DNA of 26,005 bases from JAWXCH01 sp034440595 (GTDB lineage Bacteria; Planctomycetota; Planctomycetia; Pirellulales; JALHPA01). The notes under the pieces are model-generated. The model saw only the letters and a program-made list of their open reading frames with translations. It ran no database searches and was not told the origin of the DNA. Both the position numbers and the translations under genes were made by a program. The DNA is taken from assembly GCA_034440595.1 (NCBI GenBank), contig JAWXCH010000223.1:1-26005 (forward strand). The letters run 5' to 3'. Below, piece by piece: positions 14,388-23,482 of the stretch (position 1 is its first letter; each line of letters opens with the position of its first letter).

Positions 14388-17300
14388 CTAGCTGGATGTC
14401 GTTACAACCCCCTGCATCGCTTTTTCGACAATGGCCGTCAAACGCTCTTTTTCGACAGTATCCCAGGGATACACATGTTCCGTCCCGCTGCGCAAGAAAT
14501 GCAGCACCACGCTTTGCGGAGCGATGCTAAGTGCCTGCTCAGCAGCAAGCGCATAGACCAGCATCTGCAATTCATAGTGCCGGGCAAGCTCTGCCTCATT
14601 CTCTGGTGTGACCAGATTCGATTTGTAGTCCAGCACATGCCAGCCACCCTGCGAGTCCTGATACAAGCAGTCTAGATACCCTTGCAGATAGCGACCAGCC
14701 GGATGCCCGGCCTGATCCGGCCAGGCCAACATGAATTCCAGTTCAGTAAATTTCTGTTTTGCCTGTCGCATCTGCTCCGCCCGTGACGATTTCACAAAGC
14801 GCTGCACTAGTTCTTCGGCCAGAGCCTGCTCGGCCGTGTTTGCACCATGTTTCTCGCAACAGCGCCGTAGCCGCAACGCGATCTCCGAGAGATTCTTCAA
14901 ATCGATCGTGGCCAGCATTTCGTGGATCACAATGCCCAGCCGGATCGGATCGACCTGGCCGCTCGATTTAGTACGGGCACTCGCTTCTGCCTTTGAAGCT
15001 ATCGACTGATCCTCACCGTCGTCCTCCACGAGCGCCTCCGTAGCAGTTTCCAACATTCCACTGAGACGCGAGACCGAAAAGCGACGGCGTGCCTGTGGGT
15101 TCGCCGCAACCGGCTCGGCTAGTTTTGCTACGTGCAATGGCACATCGCCGGTGCCGTTTTCGACTTTGGCGATCATGCGCCGCAAATCCCGCTGCGAATG
15201 TCGCGGCACAGCGGCAGCCGATGGCGTCGGTCGCTCCTTGATGACTCGCACCGCCGGCGATTGGTACCCCTCGGGCAATTTGGCCAAAGACTGTCCATCA
15301 TCCAGCGAAAACCGCTTGGCCAGAAAATGTAACCACGGCCCGGTCGGTTTGTCCAAGTCGGCAATGCTGCTGGAGAGAATCAAGTAATCTGCAGCCCGCG
15401 TTGTTGCCACGTAGAACAGCCGGATCAGTTCCTGCTGCTCCTCCTCGACCTGCATCGACGTGTACATTTGGTGCCCGTTGACTCCCTGTGCTTCATCCGC
15501 ATCCTTACTCAAGCGAACCAGCGGGCCTAAGTCCGGCTGATACGCCACCGGGTCGGCGGTATTCACATTCTTGCGACCGAGGTCCGGAACTACCACCACG
15601 GGAAACTCCAGTCCTTTGGACTGATGCACAGTCATCAACCGTACGACATCGGTCGATTCTGGGTTCGTCGCAGCTAGCGCCTCGCGCGGCTGGCTGATTA
15701 CAAATTCCGATAGCTGGACGATGAAATCGTTTAGGCCCATATTGCCCGATCGGTCGAACGTGCGCGCCTGCTGGAGCAACTTGCGCAAGTTGGCCAGTTT
15801 TCGCTCCCCCAAGAACTCGCTGAGCAGTGCCGCGTCGTATCCAGTACGGGTGAGTGCCAGATTGATCAGCCCGGCGATGGGGAGTCGATCCTTGTTCTCT
15901 CTCAACTCCCTCAGAGTTTGTGCGGCAAACTTGACGCGTTTGCGCTGCTCCGATTCGATATCATCGGACAACTGACTGGCGAATAACCCGGCCCCCAGCC
16001 CGCCGGGTGAGCGCGATAGCCAGAACAGTGTCTCATCGGTCAAGGAAAAGAACGGGCTGCGCAGCACGCCCGCCAGACTCACTTCGTCGGCACGACTGGC
16101 TAGCGATCGCAGCAGGTTGAGCAGGTCAAATATCTCTTGCTGAGCATAGAAAGCATGCCCGCCGACCAGGTAGTAGTCGATCCCAGCGCTGCGCAGGGCC
16201 TCTTCGTAGCAGGCCACATCGGACAACGCGCGGAATAGAATCGCAATGTCTCCTGGGCGGACCGGACGCGCAATTCCATTACGCTCCTGCACGGTCAGCG
16301 GCGGCTCACCATCGATGCTTTCGCCATCCAAGATCATCCGCAACCGCCGCGCAATCCAATCGGCCTCGCGTGCGCGCATTTCACTGACAGAAGGCTTCTT
16401 GATGGAAGTATCCGCCGCTGGGTCTTCGATACTCCATAAAAATTCGATCGCGGGCGAGTTCGATCCATCCGGTCGGTGTGGCACCAGTGGCTCGTAGTCT
16501 GGTCCACAGTCATCGCAGAACAGTGCATTCACAAAGGTCAGTATCGCCGGACAACTGCGAAAGTTCTTGGTCAGCGGCAACCTGCCACGCTCTGGCGTCT
16601 GCTGTCGCAACTGGCGGAACACTTTGGGATCGGCACCGCGAAAGCGGTAAATCGACTGCTTGGAATCCCCGACGAAGAAGAGCTTCCCGCCGAGCGCATC
16701 TCCCCCGCACAGCGCCTCAATCAGTTCGATTTGCACCGGATCGGTATCCTGGCATTCATCCACCAGCAACAGCCGCGTGCTCGCCGCCAAACGATTGCGC
16801 AGGTCGACGTGTTGTGGATCGGTCAACAAACGGCGGGCTTCGATCAGCAGGTCATTAAAGTCCAATAACGATGCTTCATGCTTGGCACGTGTATACTGGA
16901 CGGCAATTTCATCGACCACTTTCAGCAGCGTTAGACCGACCTGCGCGGATGCTGTTGCACTAGCGCGGTCAAACGTCAGCAACTTGAGCGTTGCCGAGAT
17001 TTGGTCGCGCAGCTTGGTCGCGGCTGCTTTGAATGTCTGGTAGTCGCTGGCATCCGGCCAGTGTTTCTCCGAACCACCCCCCTGCACTTTGGCATTCTCC
17101 CTGATTGCCGTTAGCACTGCAGCCGGATCGGCAGCCTGTGGCAGCGTCGGCAATAACTCCAGCAATCGCGCGCGTCGCTCTGCCATCACCGGGTGCTCAG
17201 GAATCGTGGACTTGAGCACCTTGAGAATCGATTGCGCGCTGGGGGATTCGCTCAACCGCCGCAGCAGATCGGGCACAATCGTCTGACGATGAAACGCTTG

Positions 17301-17930
17301 CCACCGGTCAAGCTGCTGCTCGACCGTCATGGTCAACCAAGGGGCGTAAACGTGCCCGCGAATTTGCTCCAGCAAACCGGCCAACAGCGTTCGCAGCCAA
17401 TCCAAGCCAAATAGCACGATCAAATCCATAATCGGCTGGTCCTGCGTGCTCAACCGAGATCGAAGCATATCGTCGATCAGCTCATGGATCAGTGTCTGTC
17501 CCTGTGCCGGCTCCAGTACGCCAAACCGCGGATCAAGGCTCGCCTCAACCGCGTTTTGTCGCAGCAGCGTACCGCAAAAGGCATGAATCGTGCTGACGCG
17601 GGCTGCATCCAAACTGCGCAGCAACTGCAACCAGTAGTCGGCCTGTTCGGCGGGGGCAGATTGCAGTCGCTCAAAACACTTGATGCGAATTCGATCGCGC
17701 ATCTCGCGCGCGGCACGCTCGGTGAACGTGATCGCGATCAGTTCGTGCAATTCCTTAGGAGCTTCGCCGCTGTCGTCCGGCTCTAGATGCGACAAGAACC
17801 GTTCCGTCAGTACAAAGGTCTTGCCACAGCCGGCACCGGCTGACAGCGCCACCGATACATCGCGCGTAAATATCGCCTGCTGCTGTTCGGCCGTCAGGCC
17901 CGGTCGAGTGGTCGTAGCAGTCGCGCTCAT
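14388..17930 (-). CDS. addA: AddA-type UvrD helicase with C-terminal nuclease
   Basis: 1180 residues. AddA is the motor of the AddAB helicase-nuclease that resects double-strand breaks for RecA loading. Superfamily 1 motifs appear in order: SAGAGCGKT (30-38), AITFTERAAREM (about 68-79), STIHAFCGTLL, Walker B LLLVDECQDTDP (about 390), FFVGDSKQSIYRFRGADP, TKNFRSCPAIL, MTVHQSKGLEFPVVVVPD and FYVATTRAADYL (about 840). The C-terminal PD-(D/E)XK nuclease is intact: the GYLDCLYQD strand, LDYKSN (about 1100) and the QxxxY motif in YELQMLVYAL. The ATG at 17930 overlaps the addB stop by 4 bp (ATGA), so translation is coupled. Length is near that of Bacillus AddA. Confidence 0.94.
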   Translation of the reverse strand: MSATATTTRPGLTAEQQQAIFTRDVSVALSAGAGCGKTFVLTERFLSHLEPDDSGEAPKELHELIAITFTERAAREMRDRIRIKCFERLQSAPAEQADYWLQLLRSLDAARVSTIHAFCGTLLRQNAVEASLDPRFGVLEPAQGQTLIHELIDDMLRSRLSTQDQPIMDLIVLFGLDWLRTLLAGLLEQIRGHVYAPWLTMTVEQQLDRWQAFHRQTIVPDLLRRLSESPSAQSILKVLKSTIPEHPVMAERRARLLELLPTLPQAADPAAVLTAIRENAKVQGGGSEKHWPDASDYQTFKAAATKLRDQISATLKLLTFDRASATASAQVGLTLLKVVDEIAVQYTRAKHEASLLDFNDLLIEARRLLTDPQHVDLRNRLAASTRLLLVDECQDTDPVQIELIEALCGGDALGGKLFFVGDSKQSIYRFRGADPKVFRQLRQQTPERGRLPLTKNFRSCPAILTFVNALFCDDCGPDYEPLVPHRPDGSNSPAIEFLWSIEDPAADTSIKKPSVSEMRAREADWIARRLRMILDGESIDGEPPLTVQERNGIARPVRPGDIAILFRALSDVACYEEALRSAGIDYYLVGGHAFYAQQEIFDLLNLLRSLASRADEVSLAGVLRSPFFSLTDETLFWLSRSPGGLGAGLFASQLSDDIESEQRKRVKFAAQTLRELRENKDRLPIAGLINLALTRTGYDAALLSEFLGERKLANLRKLLQQARTFDRSGNMGLNDFIVQLSEFVISQPREALAATNPESTDVVRLMTVHQSKGLEFPVVVVPDLGRKNVNTADPVAYQPDLGPLVRLSKDADEAQGVNGHQMYTSMQVEEEQQELIRLFYVATTRAADYLILSSSIADLDKPTGPWLHFLAKRFSLDDGQSLAKLPEGYQSPAVRVIKERPTPSAAAVPRHSQRDLRRMIAKVENGTGDVPLHVAKLAEPVAANPQARRRFSVSRLSGMLETATEALVEDDGEDQSIASKAEASARTKSSGQVDPIRLGIVIHEMLATIDLKNLSEIALRLRRCCEKHGANTAEQALAEELVQRFVKSSRAEQMRQAKQKFTELEFMLAWPDQAGHPAGRYLQGYLDCLYQDSQGGWHVLDYKSNLVTPENEAELARHYELQMLVYALAAEQALSIAPQSVVLHFLRSGTEHVYPWDTVEKERLTAIVEKAMQGVVTTSS

Positions 17931-20900
17931 GATTCCACCTCTTCCGTAGTTTGTTCTGGCTGAAATGGGGGCCAGGATTTATCCAGCGCGCGGACCGTGG
18001 CAACGCGGCAGACAGTGCTATAGGGACAACGACTCGTGCAATGTTCGTCTTCGCAGTGCATGGGAAATTCAGCCTGACGGATGCCGGTCACCAGCGAGGC
18101 GACGCGAGCGAGCATCTTGGGTCGTAAATCGTTCCAATCGTCGGTCGCCGTAAGTGCGCTTTCGCCAGACTCGTGCAGCGCGATGGGGTGCTTGCTAAAG
18201 CCACCATCTTTGACGTGCCAATAGCCAATCATCCAGGGCACTGCCTTCAGGTCGCGAAGAATCAGCTCCTGAACCGCCAGGGCATACAACGGCAATTGCA
18301 ATGCGGTTCCCTTTTCGATCTGTTCTGGCTTGAAGCGACTGGCGGCAGAAGTTTTATAGTCCAAGATATTGAACACCACCTGCCCGTCATGCAAACCAAC
18401 ATCAATCCGGTCGATCCGACCCGATAGTTTGATCGCTACTCCCTGGCAGTCCAGCTCAAACGGCTTCGCGACCGAGATCTCATCGCAGCGGTCTTCATCG
18501 TCGTCCTGCGTCGTCGGACCAAAGGCGACTTCAAAATGACGCGGGCGAGGGCGCTCGTCCAGCGTGTTGAACTGGCTGTCGTAGGCCTCGTGCTGCGCCG
18601 TATAGTCCTCCAACCAGCGGGCAATCAACTCTCGGTCGATGGTTGCAAACGCACGATCCAACGGGCCACCATCCGTCTGACTAAGCAACTCTGCCAAAGT
18701 GTCCTGGTAGAGCCGAGAAAAATCTCCGTCGAATTCTGACGGCAAACGTGGTACGCCCCCCTCGTTCAATGCGCGATGCAATCGAGCGAGCAACGCATGC
18801 ACCCGTCGACCACGGACAAAGTAGTCGGTATCCAGGCTAAGATCCGCTGGCTCTTTCAGCCGGAGCACGCGCTGCATAAAGAACTTGTACGGACAGATCG
18901 CGTACTGCTCGAGCTGACTGGTGCTCCAGCAATGATCCGTACCGTATCGTTCCGCCAACACCTGCCGCGCCGCGTCTCCCCGCAATAGTCCTTCGTACTC
19001 GCCAAACTCCCCACGCACCGACCGTGAAGCATTCATCTGTAAAGACGAGAGCAAATTGCCACTCAATTCGGCCGACGGGGAATATTTGGTCAGCGACACT
19101 AACAGCGCTGTTTCACCCTCCAATGCCAGCGAGACCCCCTTCACACGCCAGTCCTGCAGGCTGCAAGGCTCAAGCTCTTGTGGAACAGGACTCAGGTCGG
19201 CAACCGTCGTCCGCGCCAGTGCATCAGGTGCAAACAGTCGCTCGACCTCACTCAGAAACGGGCTGGGCAGCAACGGCTGCGCGGAGTCATCCAGCGCAGG
19301 ATAACTCAAATAGAGCCGCTGCGTAGCACGGGTTATCACTTCATAGAACAGCAGCATCTCGCCGCAGGTTCGATCGTGCCGTTCCAAAAACGCCAGCCCA
19401 GTGCGATTGAACTGGCGGCATTCCGACACACTCAGCAGATGCTCGTCACCAAGTGAGGGTGGAAACGCTTTCTCCGAAAGCCCGGCCAGAAACAAGTACG
19501 GAATGTCCAAACCTCTGGCGCTGGTCGCAGAAATCACGCGAACACGCCCGGCCTCGTCGGTGGCACGCGGCAGTGTGGCATTCCTGCCCAGCAGCGCAAT
19601 CCGCTCAATCATTTCCGATAGCGACCAACGACGCGGTTCACCATCCAGCCAGACTTCCATTTGCGAACTGGACTGCAATTCGTCCAGCAGGACTGTCCAA
19701 GCCTGTTGATCGGCCTGACCGGCAGGTGTCTGATCGGCACTGTTCGGATCGAGAACGACTTGGGAGATAATCCCTAGCTCTTCAGAAAATTTAGTCAGTG
19801 CAGCGATCCACTCAGCTACGGTGCCGCTTTTCGGTAGCTGATCGTACGCCTTAAACAACCGCTTCAGAACTGTGCTGGCAATCTGAGCCTCGGAGCGCCG
19901 CGATAGTCGTTCCGGCCGCGCGTTCTCAGGTAGCTCTAGTTCGGCCAGGTGTTCCACCGCTTTCATTAACGCCGCGCGTCCATTCGGGACCTGCAGCGCG
20001 CGAACGACTTGCTCGCAGGCCAATACCGCCTTGGCATTTTTCCACTCACTCCAGCCAGGGCGAAAGTAGTTGTGCAGGATGACCTGCAAGACTTTGCGGA
20101 ATGGCCAATCCTCGGACTCTAATTTTAAGAAGTCGAGTAGAGCCAAAAAGATCGGGGCTTTGCCTAACGATTCCTGCGCATCTATCGCCAACGGAATGCC
20201 CACTTCGGCAAAGACCTCGCGCACCAGATCGGCGATCTCTCCGGTCGAACGAAACACCACAACGATTTGCTCGGCAGCAATCGGTCCGGTCGCACCCCCC
20301 TCCTCGCCGACGACTAGCAACTTCTTAATCCGCCGCGCCAGCAGTTGTATCTCGCCAAGTTGGCTTGATGCCGCCAAGAGTTCGATCCTATCTGCATTAT
20401 CCAGCGGTTGAATCGATCGTGGATCTTTGAGCAGATTCTGCTCCAAGTGTGCCATCGCCGGCCAATCGGTGCCGTTTGTTCCGCCGACCAATTTCTTTCG
20501 AGCACAATGAGAAATCTCCAAGCCGACATGTCGCTTTTGCAATTCGCTGAGCGTTGCCGCGCATTTGTGGAACAAATCGCTGCGACCGGACGCTGCATCT
20601 TCATACGGAAGTGTTACGACCAGTTCCTCCGCTTGCCGTGCCAGAATTTCTAAAATCTCGTGCTGCGTCCAGGTGAAGTCCGTGAAACCATCCACGATAA
20701 CCAGCCGCAATTGATCCCAAGGGGGATCGATCCGCTTACTCAATAGATCGCGCGCCGACCAGAACTTTCCTTCGGCGTCGTACAGCAAATGTTGCTGCAA
20801 CAGCGCCTGATACCGCGCATAAATCCAGGCTAGTTCAGTGTACTTTTGCGATTTGTGCAGTTGCGATACGGTCGCTTGAAATCGCTCGGGCCAGATCTCC

Positions 20901-21307
20901 TGCCGCTTCAGGTCCGCAATAAAGCTGCTGATCAACTGAATCAGGCCATCGGTTTCTGCAATGCTGGCAAAGTGTTTTAGCACTCCTGCCGACTGTGCCT
21001 CATCCACCAACCGCCGCAACAACTGCTGTTTGAGAAACGCATCAACCGGGCGCATCGGCAGCGGCGACGTTTGCAGCACCTGACTGGCAAACTGAGAAAA
21101 CGTAAAGCAATTTGGACGAAAACAGGCGGTCAGGCCGCCGTAAAGAATCTGCCCGCGGATGGCATTCGCGGTTCGCAATGTCGGTGCCAGCCACAGAGCC
21201 GAACCGGGCTGCCCCCGTGTGGTCAGACTCTGTCGATATTTCTCCAGGACATGCGCAGTCTTCCCACTTCGAGCAGGTCCCAGAATCACATGAACCGCGG
21301 GCGGCAT
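17927..21307 (-). CDS. addB: AddB-type nuclease subunit with Fe-S cysteines
   Basis: 1126 residues, near the usual AddB length. An N-terminal nucleotide-binding loop GPARSGKT (10-17) opens an inactive-helicase-like body. The C-terminal nuclease has SGRIDRID (about 960-967), LDYKTS (about 980-985) and QLPLYAL (QxxxY). Four cysteines fit the AddB/Cas4 iron-sulfur staple: one in YAICPYKFF (about 803) and the group in EHCTSRCPYSTVC near the end. In AddAB, AddB cuts one strand and supports Chi-site recognition. The ATG at 21307 has AAGGA (21313-21317) five bases upstream. It is the first gene of the minus-strand run and is translationally coupled to addA. Confidence 0.9.
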   Translation of the reverse strand: MPPAVHVILGPARSGKTAHVLEKYRQSLTTRGQPGSALWLAPTLRTANAIRGQILYGGLTACFRPNCFTFSQFASQVLQTSPLPMRPVDAFLKQQLLRRLVDEAQSAGVLKHFASIAETDGLIQLISSFIADLKRQEIWPERFQATVSQLHKSQKYTELAWIYARYQALLQQHLLYDAEGKFWSARDLLSKRIDPPWDQLRLVIVDGFTDFTWTQHEILEILARQAEELVVTLPYEDAASGRSDLFHKCAATLSELQKRHVGLEISHCARKKLVGGTNGTDWPAMAHLEQNLLKDPRSIQPLDNADRIELLAASSQLGEIQLLARRIKKLLVVGEEGGATGPIAAEQIVVVFRSTGEIADLVREVFAEVGIPLAIDAQESLGKAPIFLALLDFLKLESEDWPFRKVLQVILHNYFRPGWSEWKNAKAVLACEQVVRALQVPNGRAALMKAVEHLAELELPENARPERLSRRSEAQIASTVLKRLFKAYDQLPKSGTVAEWIAALTKFSEELGIISQVVLDPNSADQTPAGQADQQAWTVLLDELQSSSQMEVWLDGEPRRWSLSEMIERIALLGRNATLPRATDEAGRVRVISATSARGLDIPYLFLAGLSEKAFPPSLGDEHLLSVSECRQFNRTGLAFLERHDRTCGEMLLFYEVITRATQRLYLSYPALDDSAQPLLPSPFLSEVERLFAPDALARTTVADLSPVPQELEPCSLQDWRVKGVSLALEGETALLVSLTKYSPSAELSGNLLSSLQMNASRSVRGEFGEYEGLLRGDAARQVLAERYGTDHCWSTSQLEQYAICPYKFFMQRVLRLKEPADLSLDTDYFVRGRRVHALLARLHRALNEGGVPRLPSEFDGDFSRLYQDTLAELLSQTDGGPLDRAFATIDRELIARWLEDYTAQHEAYDSQFNTLDERPRPRHFEVAFGPTTQDDDEDRCDEISVAKPFELDCQGVAIKLSGRIDRIDVGLHDGQVVFNILDYKTSAASRFKPEQIEKGTALQLPLYALAVQELILRDLKAVPWMIGYWHVKDGGFSKHPIALHESGESALTATDDWNDLRPKMLARVASLVTGIRQAEFPMHCEDEHCTSRCPYSTVCRVATVRALDKSWPPFQPEQTTEEVES

Positions 21308-21317
21308 GGCAATCCTT

Positions 21318-21765
21318 GCTGAAAGAAAATCGACTAGATAACTCTAAAGAGGGGAGAGCATCCGGCACCCCCGTCGCTGACGCAGTGCCTGACCTGTTAG
21401 TCGGTCAATTGTGACTGGCCGGTACGGTGCAGCGCCTGCTCTCAGTATATGACCGATACTGGACAAAATGCCAGTACCGACCGGCCGGTCGACATCTCCC
21501 ACCGACGGCAGGCGCGAACGAGGCAAGGCTAAAGCATTGTTTTTCCGCCGAAAAGCTGCTGGATTGTGATGATCGAGCGACTGGCGAGCTGCCGCCCGGC
21601 TGAATCAAATTTGGACGTTTTTGGCCGGGACGGGAATCTGTGGCGTGCCAGACCAGCCACAAATCCGAAGGTAATAATGTCGGCTTGCGCCTCTTGCCGA
21701 CTGGGCCTCTCGAGTATGGACGTCCTGACCTCGATTCCGCTCTCAATGTGGAAACCTGCTAAACA
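21318..21765. other. Non-coding divergent spacer between addB and the DUF1559 gene
   Basis: About 450 bp upstream of both divergent genes. Frames are open in places, but the peptides look like non-coding translation and have no ribosome sites. It contains a perfect 14-bp palindrome CGACCGGCCGGTCG at 21478-21491. Just before it lies a weak dyad TACTGG...CCAGTA (within 21457-21477). These may be operator sites for either divergent gene, but nothing ties them to a regulator. No convincing addB promoter was found. Confidence 0.5.
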
Positions 21766-21814
21766 CGGAATTTTTGACGAAAAATTTGACATGACCGTCT
21801 TAAATCGATAAAGT
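21766..21814 (+). promoter_or_regulatory. Strong sigma70-type promoter with AT-rich upstream element
   Basis: TTGACA at 21786-21791 is a perfect -35. TAAAGT at 21809-21814 matches TATAAT at four of six positions, with the optimal 17-nt spacer. Directly upstream, 21769-21786 is AATTTTTGACGAAAAATT, a T-tract and A-tract like an UP element and also a 7-bp dyad. The transcript would start near 21821, giving a leader of about 118 nt before the DUF1559 start. Confidence 0.6.
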
Positions 21815-21872
21815 AGCAGGCATATCCAAGTGTACAGCTCTGTGGCACTTGGGTACCGGAACAAAGAGAACG

Positions 21873-21914
21873 GAATGGAGGGCGGCGACGTCCGCCGCAG
21901 ATTTTTTCTCATTC
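21873..21914 (+). promoter_or_regulatory. Leader hairpin with U-run (attenuator-like) before the DUF1559 gene
   Basis: GCGGCG (21882-21887), ACGTC loop and CGCCGC (21893-21898) form a GC-only stem, followed two bases later by AT6 (21901-21907). This is the shape of a short intrinsic terminator inside a 5' leader. An outer arm GAATG(G)AG (21873-21880) can instead pair with CTCATTC (21908-21914), enclosing the stem and U-run. The ribosome site follows at 21928. Confidence 0.45.
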
Positions 21915-21927
21915 TTTCTTTCCTACC

Positions 21928-21933
21928 AGGAGG
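21928..21933 (+). promoter_or_regulatory. Consensus ribosome binding site
   Basis: AGGAGG, five bases before the ATG at 21939. It is the strongest Shine-Dalgarno sequence in the window and fixes the start of the DUF1559 gene over the longer open frame that begins at 21849. Confidence 0.9.
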
Positions 21934-21938
21934 CTTCT

Positions 21939-23018
21939 ATGTCCACACGTCTTACGAGACGGGGTTTTACCCTCGTCGAACTGTTGGTGGTGATCGCCAT
22001 CATCGGAATCTTGGTGGCATTATTGCTGCCAGCGATCAATGCCGCCCGTCAGGCCGCATTGCGCAACTCTTGTCAGAATAACATTCGTCAGATTGGTCTT
22101 GCTCTGCATACCTATGCAGACGCCATGAAGAAGTTCCCAGTTGTCGGCAACGGTGTCGGTGCCAACAACGATGTCACGGCTTACACGCGTGGCAGCACCA
22201 ACATTACCACGAATGACTATAGCTGGATCGTTCGCCTCCTGCCTTACTTGGAAGAAGGCAACATCTACAACCAGCTATCGACCGGCAGCAGCCGCTTCAC
22301 ATTGCAGCCTTACGCTGCCAATGTTGTCGGAGCGGGTAACTTCCGTGTTGCTCAGTTGGAAATTCCAACCTTGAAATGTCCTAGCTTCTCGGGAGATGTT
22401 TTCTGCGACATATCCCAAGGTTCATGGCCAGGAATTTCGGTGACCACCAACCCAATCACTCAGGGTTCGGCTCCTGGTCCAGCCATCACCACCTACGTGG
22501 CCCTCTTGGCAACGCATAAGGAATACGCTGGTGGATTGCCAACGACCAGCCCGAACCGTCCTAACGGTGCGATTACGGCTGGCAAGTCACGTGCGACCAG
22601 CTTTGGTAGCATTAAAGACGGAACCTCCAAGACCGTCGTTATTTCCGAGAGCAAAGAGCAAGGTAACGCCGCTTGGATCGAATCTTGCGGAACTTGGACC
22701 GTTGGTCTGACCCCTGCTACGACTTCGACAACCAATCCAGCATTGACTGGCGGAGTTTGGAATGCATCCGGAACTGTCACCGCCGGCATCAACGTCGGTA
22801 TCACAGGGCCGACCCTCACGGCGTACGGTACTGTTGGATCACTCACACGTAACTGGGGACCAAGCAGCGATCACGGTGGCGACATCGTGCTGCATTGCTT
22901 CCTGGACAACGGTGTTCGTCCAATCACTGCCGAAATCACGCCAAATGCGTACTTCGCTTTGATCACCCGGGCCGGTGGTGCACAAGATCCGCAGATTCCA
23001 TCGGGTATCCTTGACTAG
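21939..23018 (+). CDS. DUF1559 (SBP_bac_10-type) type IV pilin-like exported protein
   Basis: 359 residues. The N-terminus is a classic class III prepilin signal: MSTRLTRRG then FTLVELLVVIAIIGILVAL. Cleavage by prepilin peptidase is expected between Gly9 and Phe10, with Glu at +5. The helix continues into LLPAINAARQAALRNSCQNN, the typical DUF1559 transition, followed by NIRQIGLALHTYADAMKKFP. The C-terminal DHGGDIVLHCFLDNGVRPIT is a variant of the family H-x9-DG motif. The middle is Thr/Gly/Asn-rich. The family is greatly expanded in planctomycetes and is thought to be assembled or exported by type II secretion/type IV pilus-like machinery; its exact role is unknown. Strong promoter, consensus ribosome site and strong terminator suggest high, monocistronic expression. 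Confidence 0.93.
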   Translation: MSTRLTRRGFTLVELLVVIAIIGILVALLLPAINAARQAALRNSCQNNIRQIGLALHTYADAMKKFPVVGNGVGANNDVTAYTRGSTNITTNDYSWIVRLLPYLEEGNIYNQLSTGSSRFTLQPYAANVVGAGNFRVAQLEIPTLKCPSFSGDVFCDISQGSWPGISVTTNPITQGSAPGPAITTYVALLATHKEYAGGLPTTSPNRPNGAITAGKSRATSFGSIKDGTSKTVVISESKEQGNAAWIESCGTWTVGLTPATTSTTNPALTGGVWNASGTVTAGINVGITGPTLTAYGTVGSLTRNWGPSSDHGGDIVLHCFLDNGVRPITAEITPNAYFALITRAGGAQDPQIPSGILD

Positions 23019-23071
23019 TAAATCGACCGGCATTGCTTAGGCAACGCCGGGTTACACTGAATTATTCAGAT

Positions 23072-23106
23072 CTAGCGGCCGCGAAATTCGCGGCCGCTAG
23101 TTTTTT
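23072..23106 (+). terminator. Strong intrinsic terminator of the DUF1559 gene
   Basis: CTAGCGGCCGCGA, AAT loop, TCGCGGCCGCTAG is a perfect 13-bp GC-rich stem at 23072-23100, followed at once by six T (23101-23106). It lies 53 bases after the stop. The upstream flank has no A-run, so it is unlikely to be efficient for the opposing rhodanese gene. Confidence 0.93.
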
Positions 23107-23137
23107 GCGCTTTAGTAAAAGAGTCAGCAAAAACGAA

Positions 23138-23482
23138 CTAATACCGCTGTAACGTCTTGTCGATTTCGACGGCCCACTGGTCGATTCCGCCGGCCATGCT
23201 TTGCACCTGCGTAAAGCCCTGCTCGCGCAGCCACTGCGTCACGCGCATGCTACGACCACCATGATGGCAATGCACCACCAGATGCTGATCCTTCAGCGGC
23301 AATAGCTCGGCATAGCGTGCCTGCAGCTCGCTCATTGGCAGTAGCTTAGCTTCCTTAATGTGGACCAAACTGTGTTCGTCCGCCTCTCGGCAATCCAGCA
23401 GCGTCATGCCAGAAGCCCCTTTCAGCAGGCCATGTACTGCGTGGATATCAATCTCCAGCGGTAGATCGTTTGGTTGATTCAT
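23138..23482 (-). CDS. Single-domain rhodanese-like protein
   Basis: 114 residues forming one rhodanese domain, a possible sulfurtransferase of the GlpE/PspE size class, cytoplasmic (no signal peptide). LLDCREADEH (about 28-37) is the typical domain signature. The catalytic loop is HCHHGGRSMR, with Cys72 in the standard CxxGxRS form, so the active site is intact. WLREQGFTQVQSMAGGIDQW is the usual C-terminal signature. ATG 23482 has GGAAAA upstream. The gene converges on the DUF1559 gene, with no partner on its strand in the window. The sulfur donor and acceptor are unknown. Confidence 0.92.
   Translation of the reverse strand: MNQPNDLPLEIDIHAVHGLLKGASGMTLLDCREADEHSLVHIKEAKLLPMSELQARYAELLPLKDQHLVVHCHHGGRSMRVTQWLREQGFTQVQSMAGGIDQWAVEIDKTLQRY

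Noticed and set aside
21402..21408. TTGACC on the minus strand as a -35 for addB
   Set aside because: No acceptable -10 lies 16-18 bases downstream on that strand.
21849..21938. N-terminal extension of the DUF1559 protein from 21849
   Set aside because: AGGAGG sits five bases before ATG 21939, which places the prepilin signal at the N-terminus as required for cleavage; the extension is the mRNA leader.
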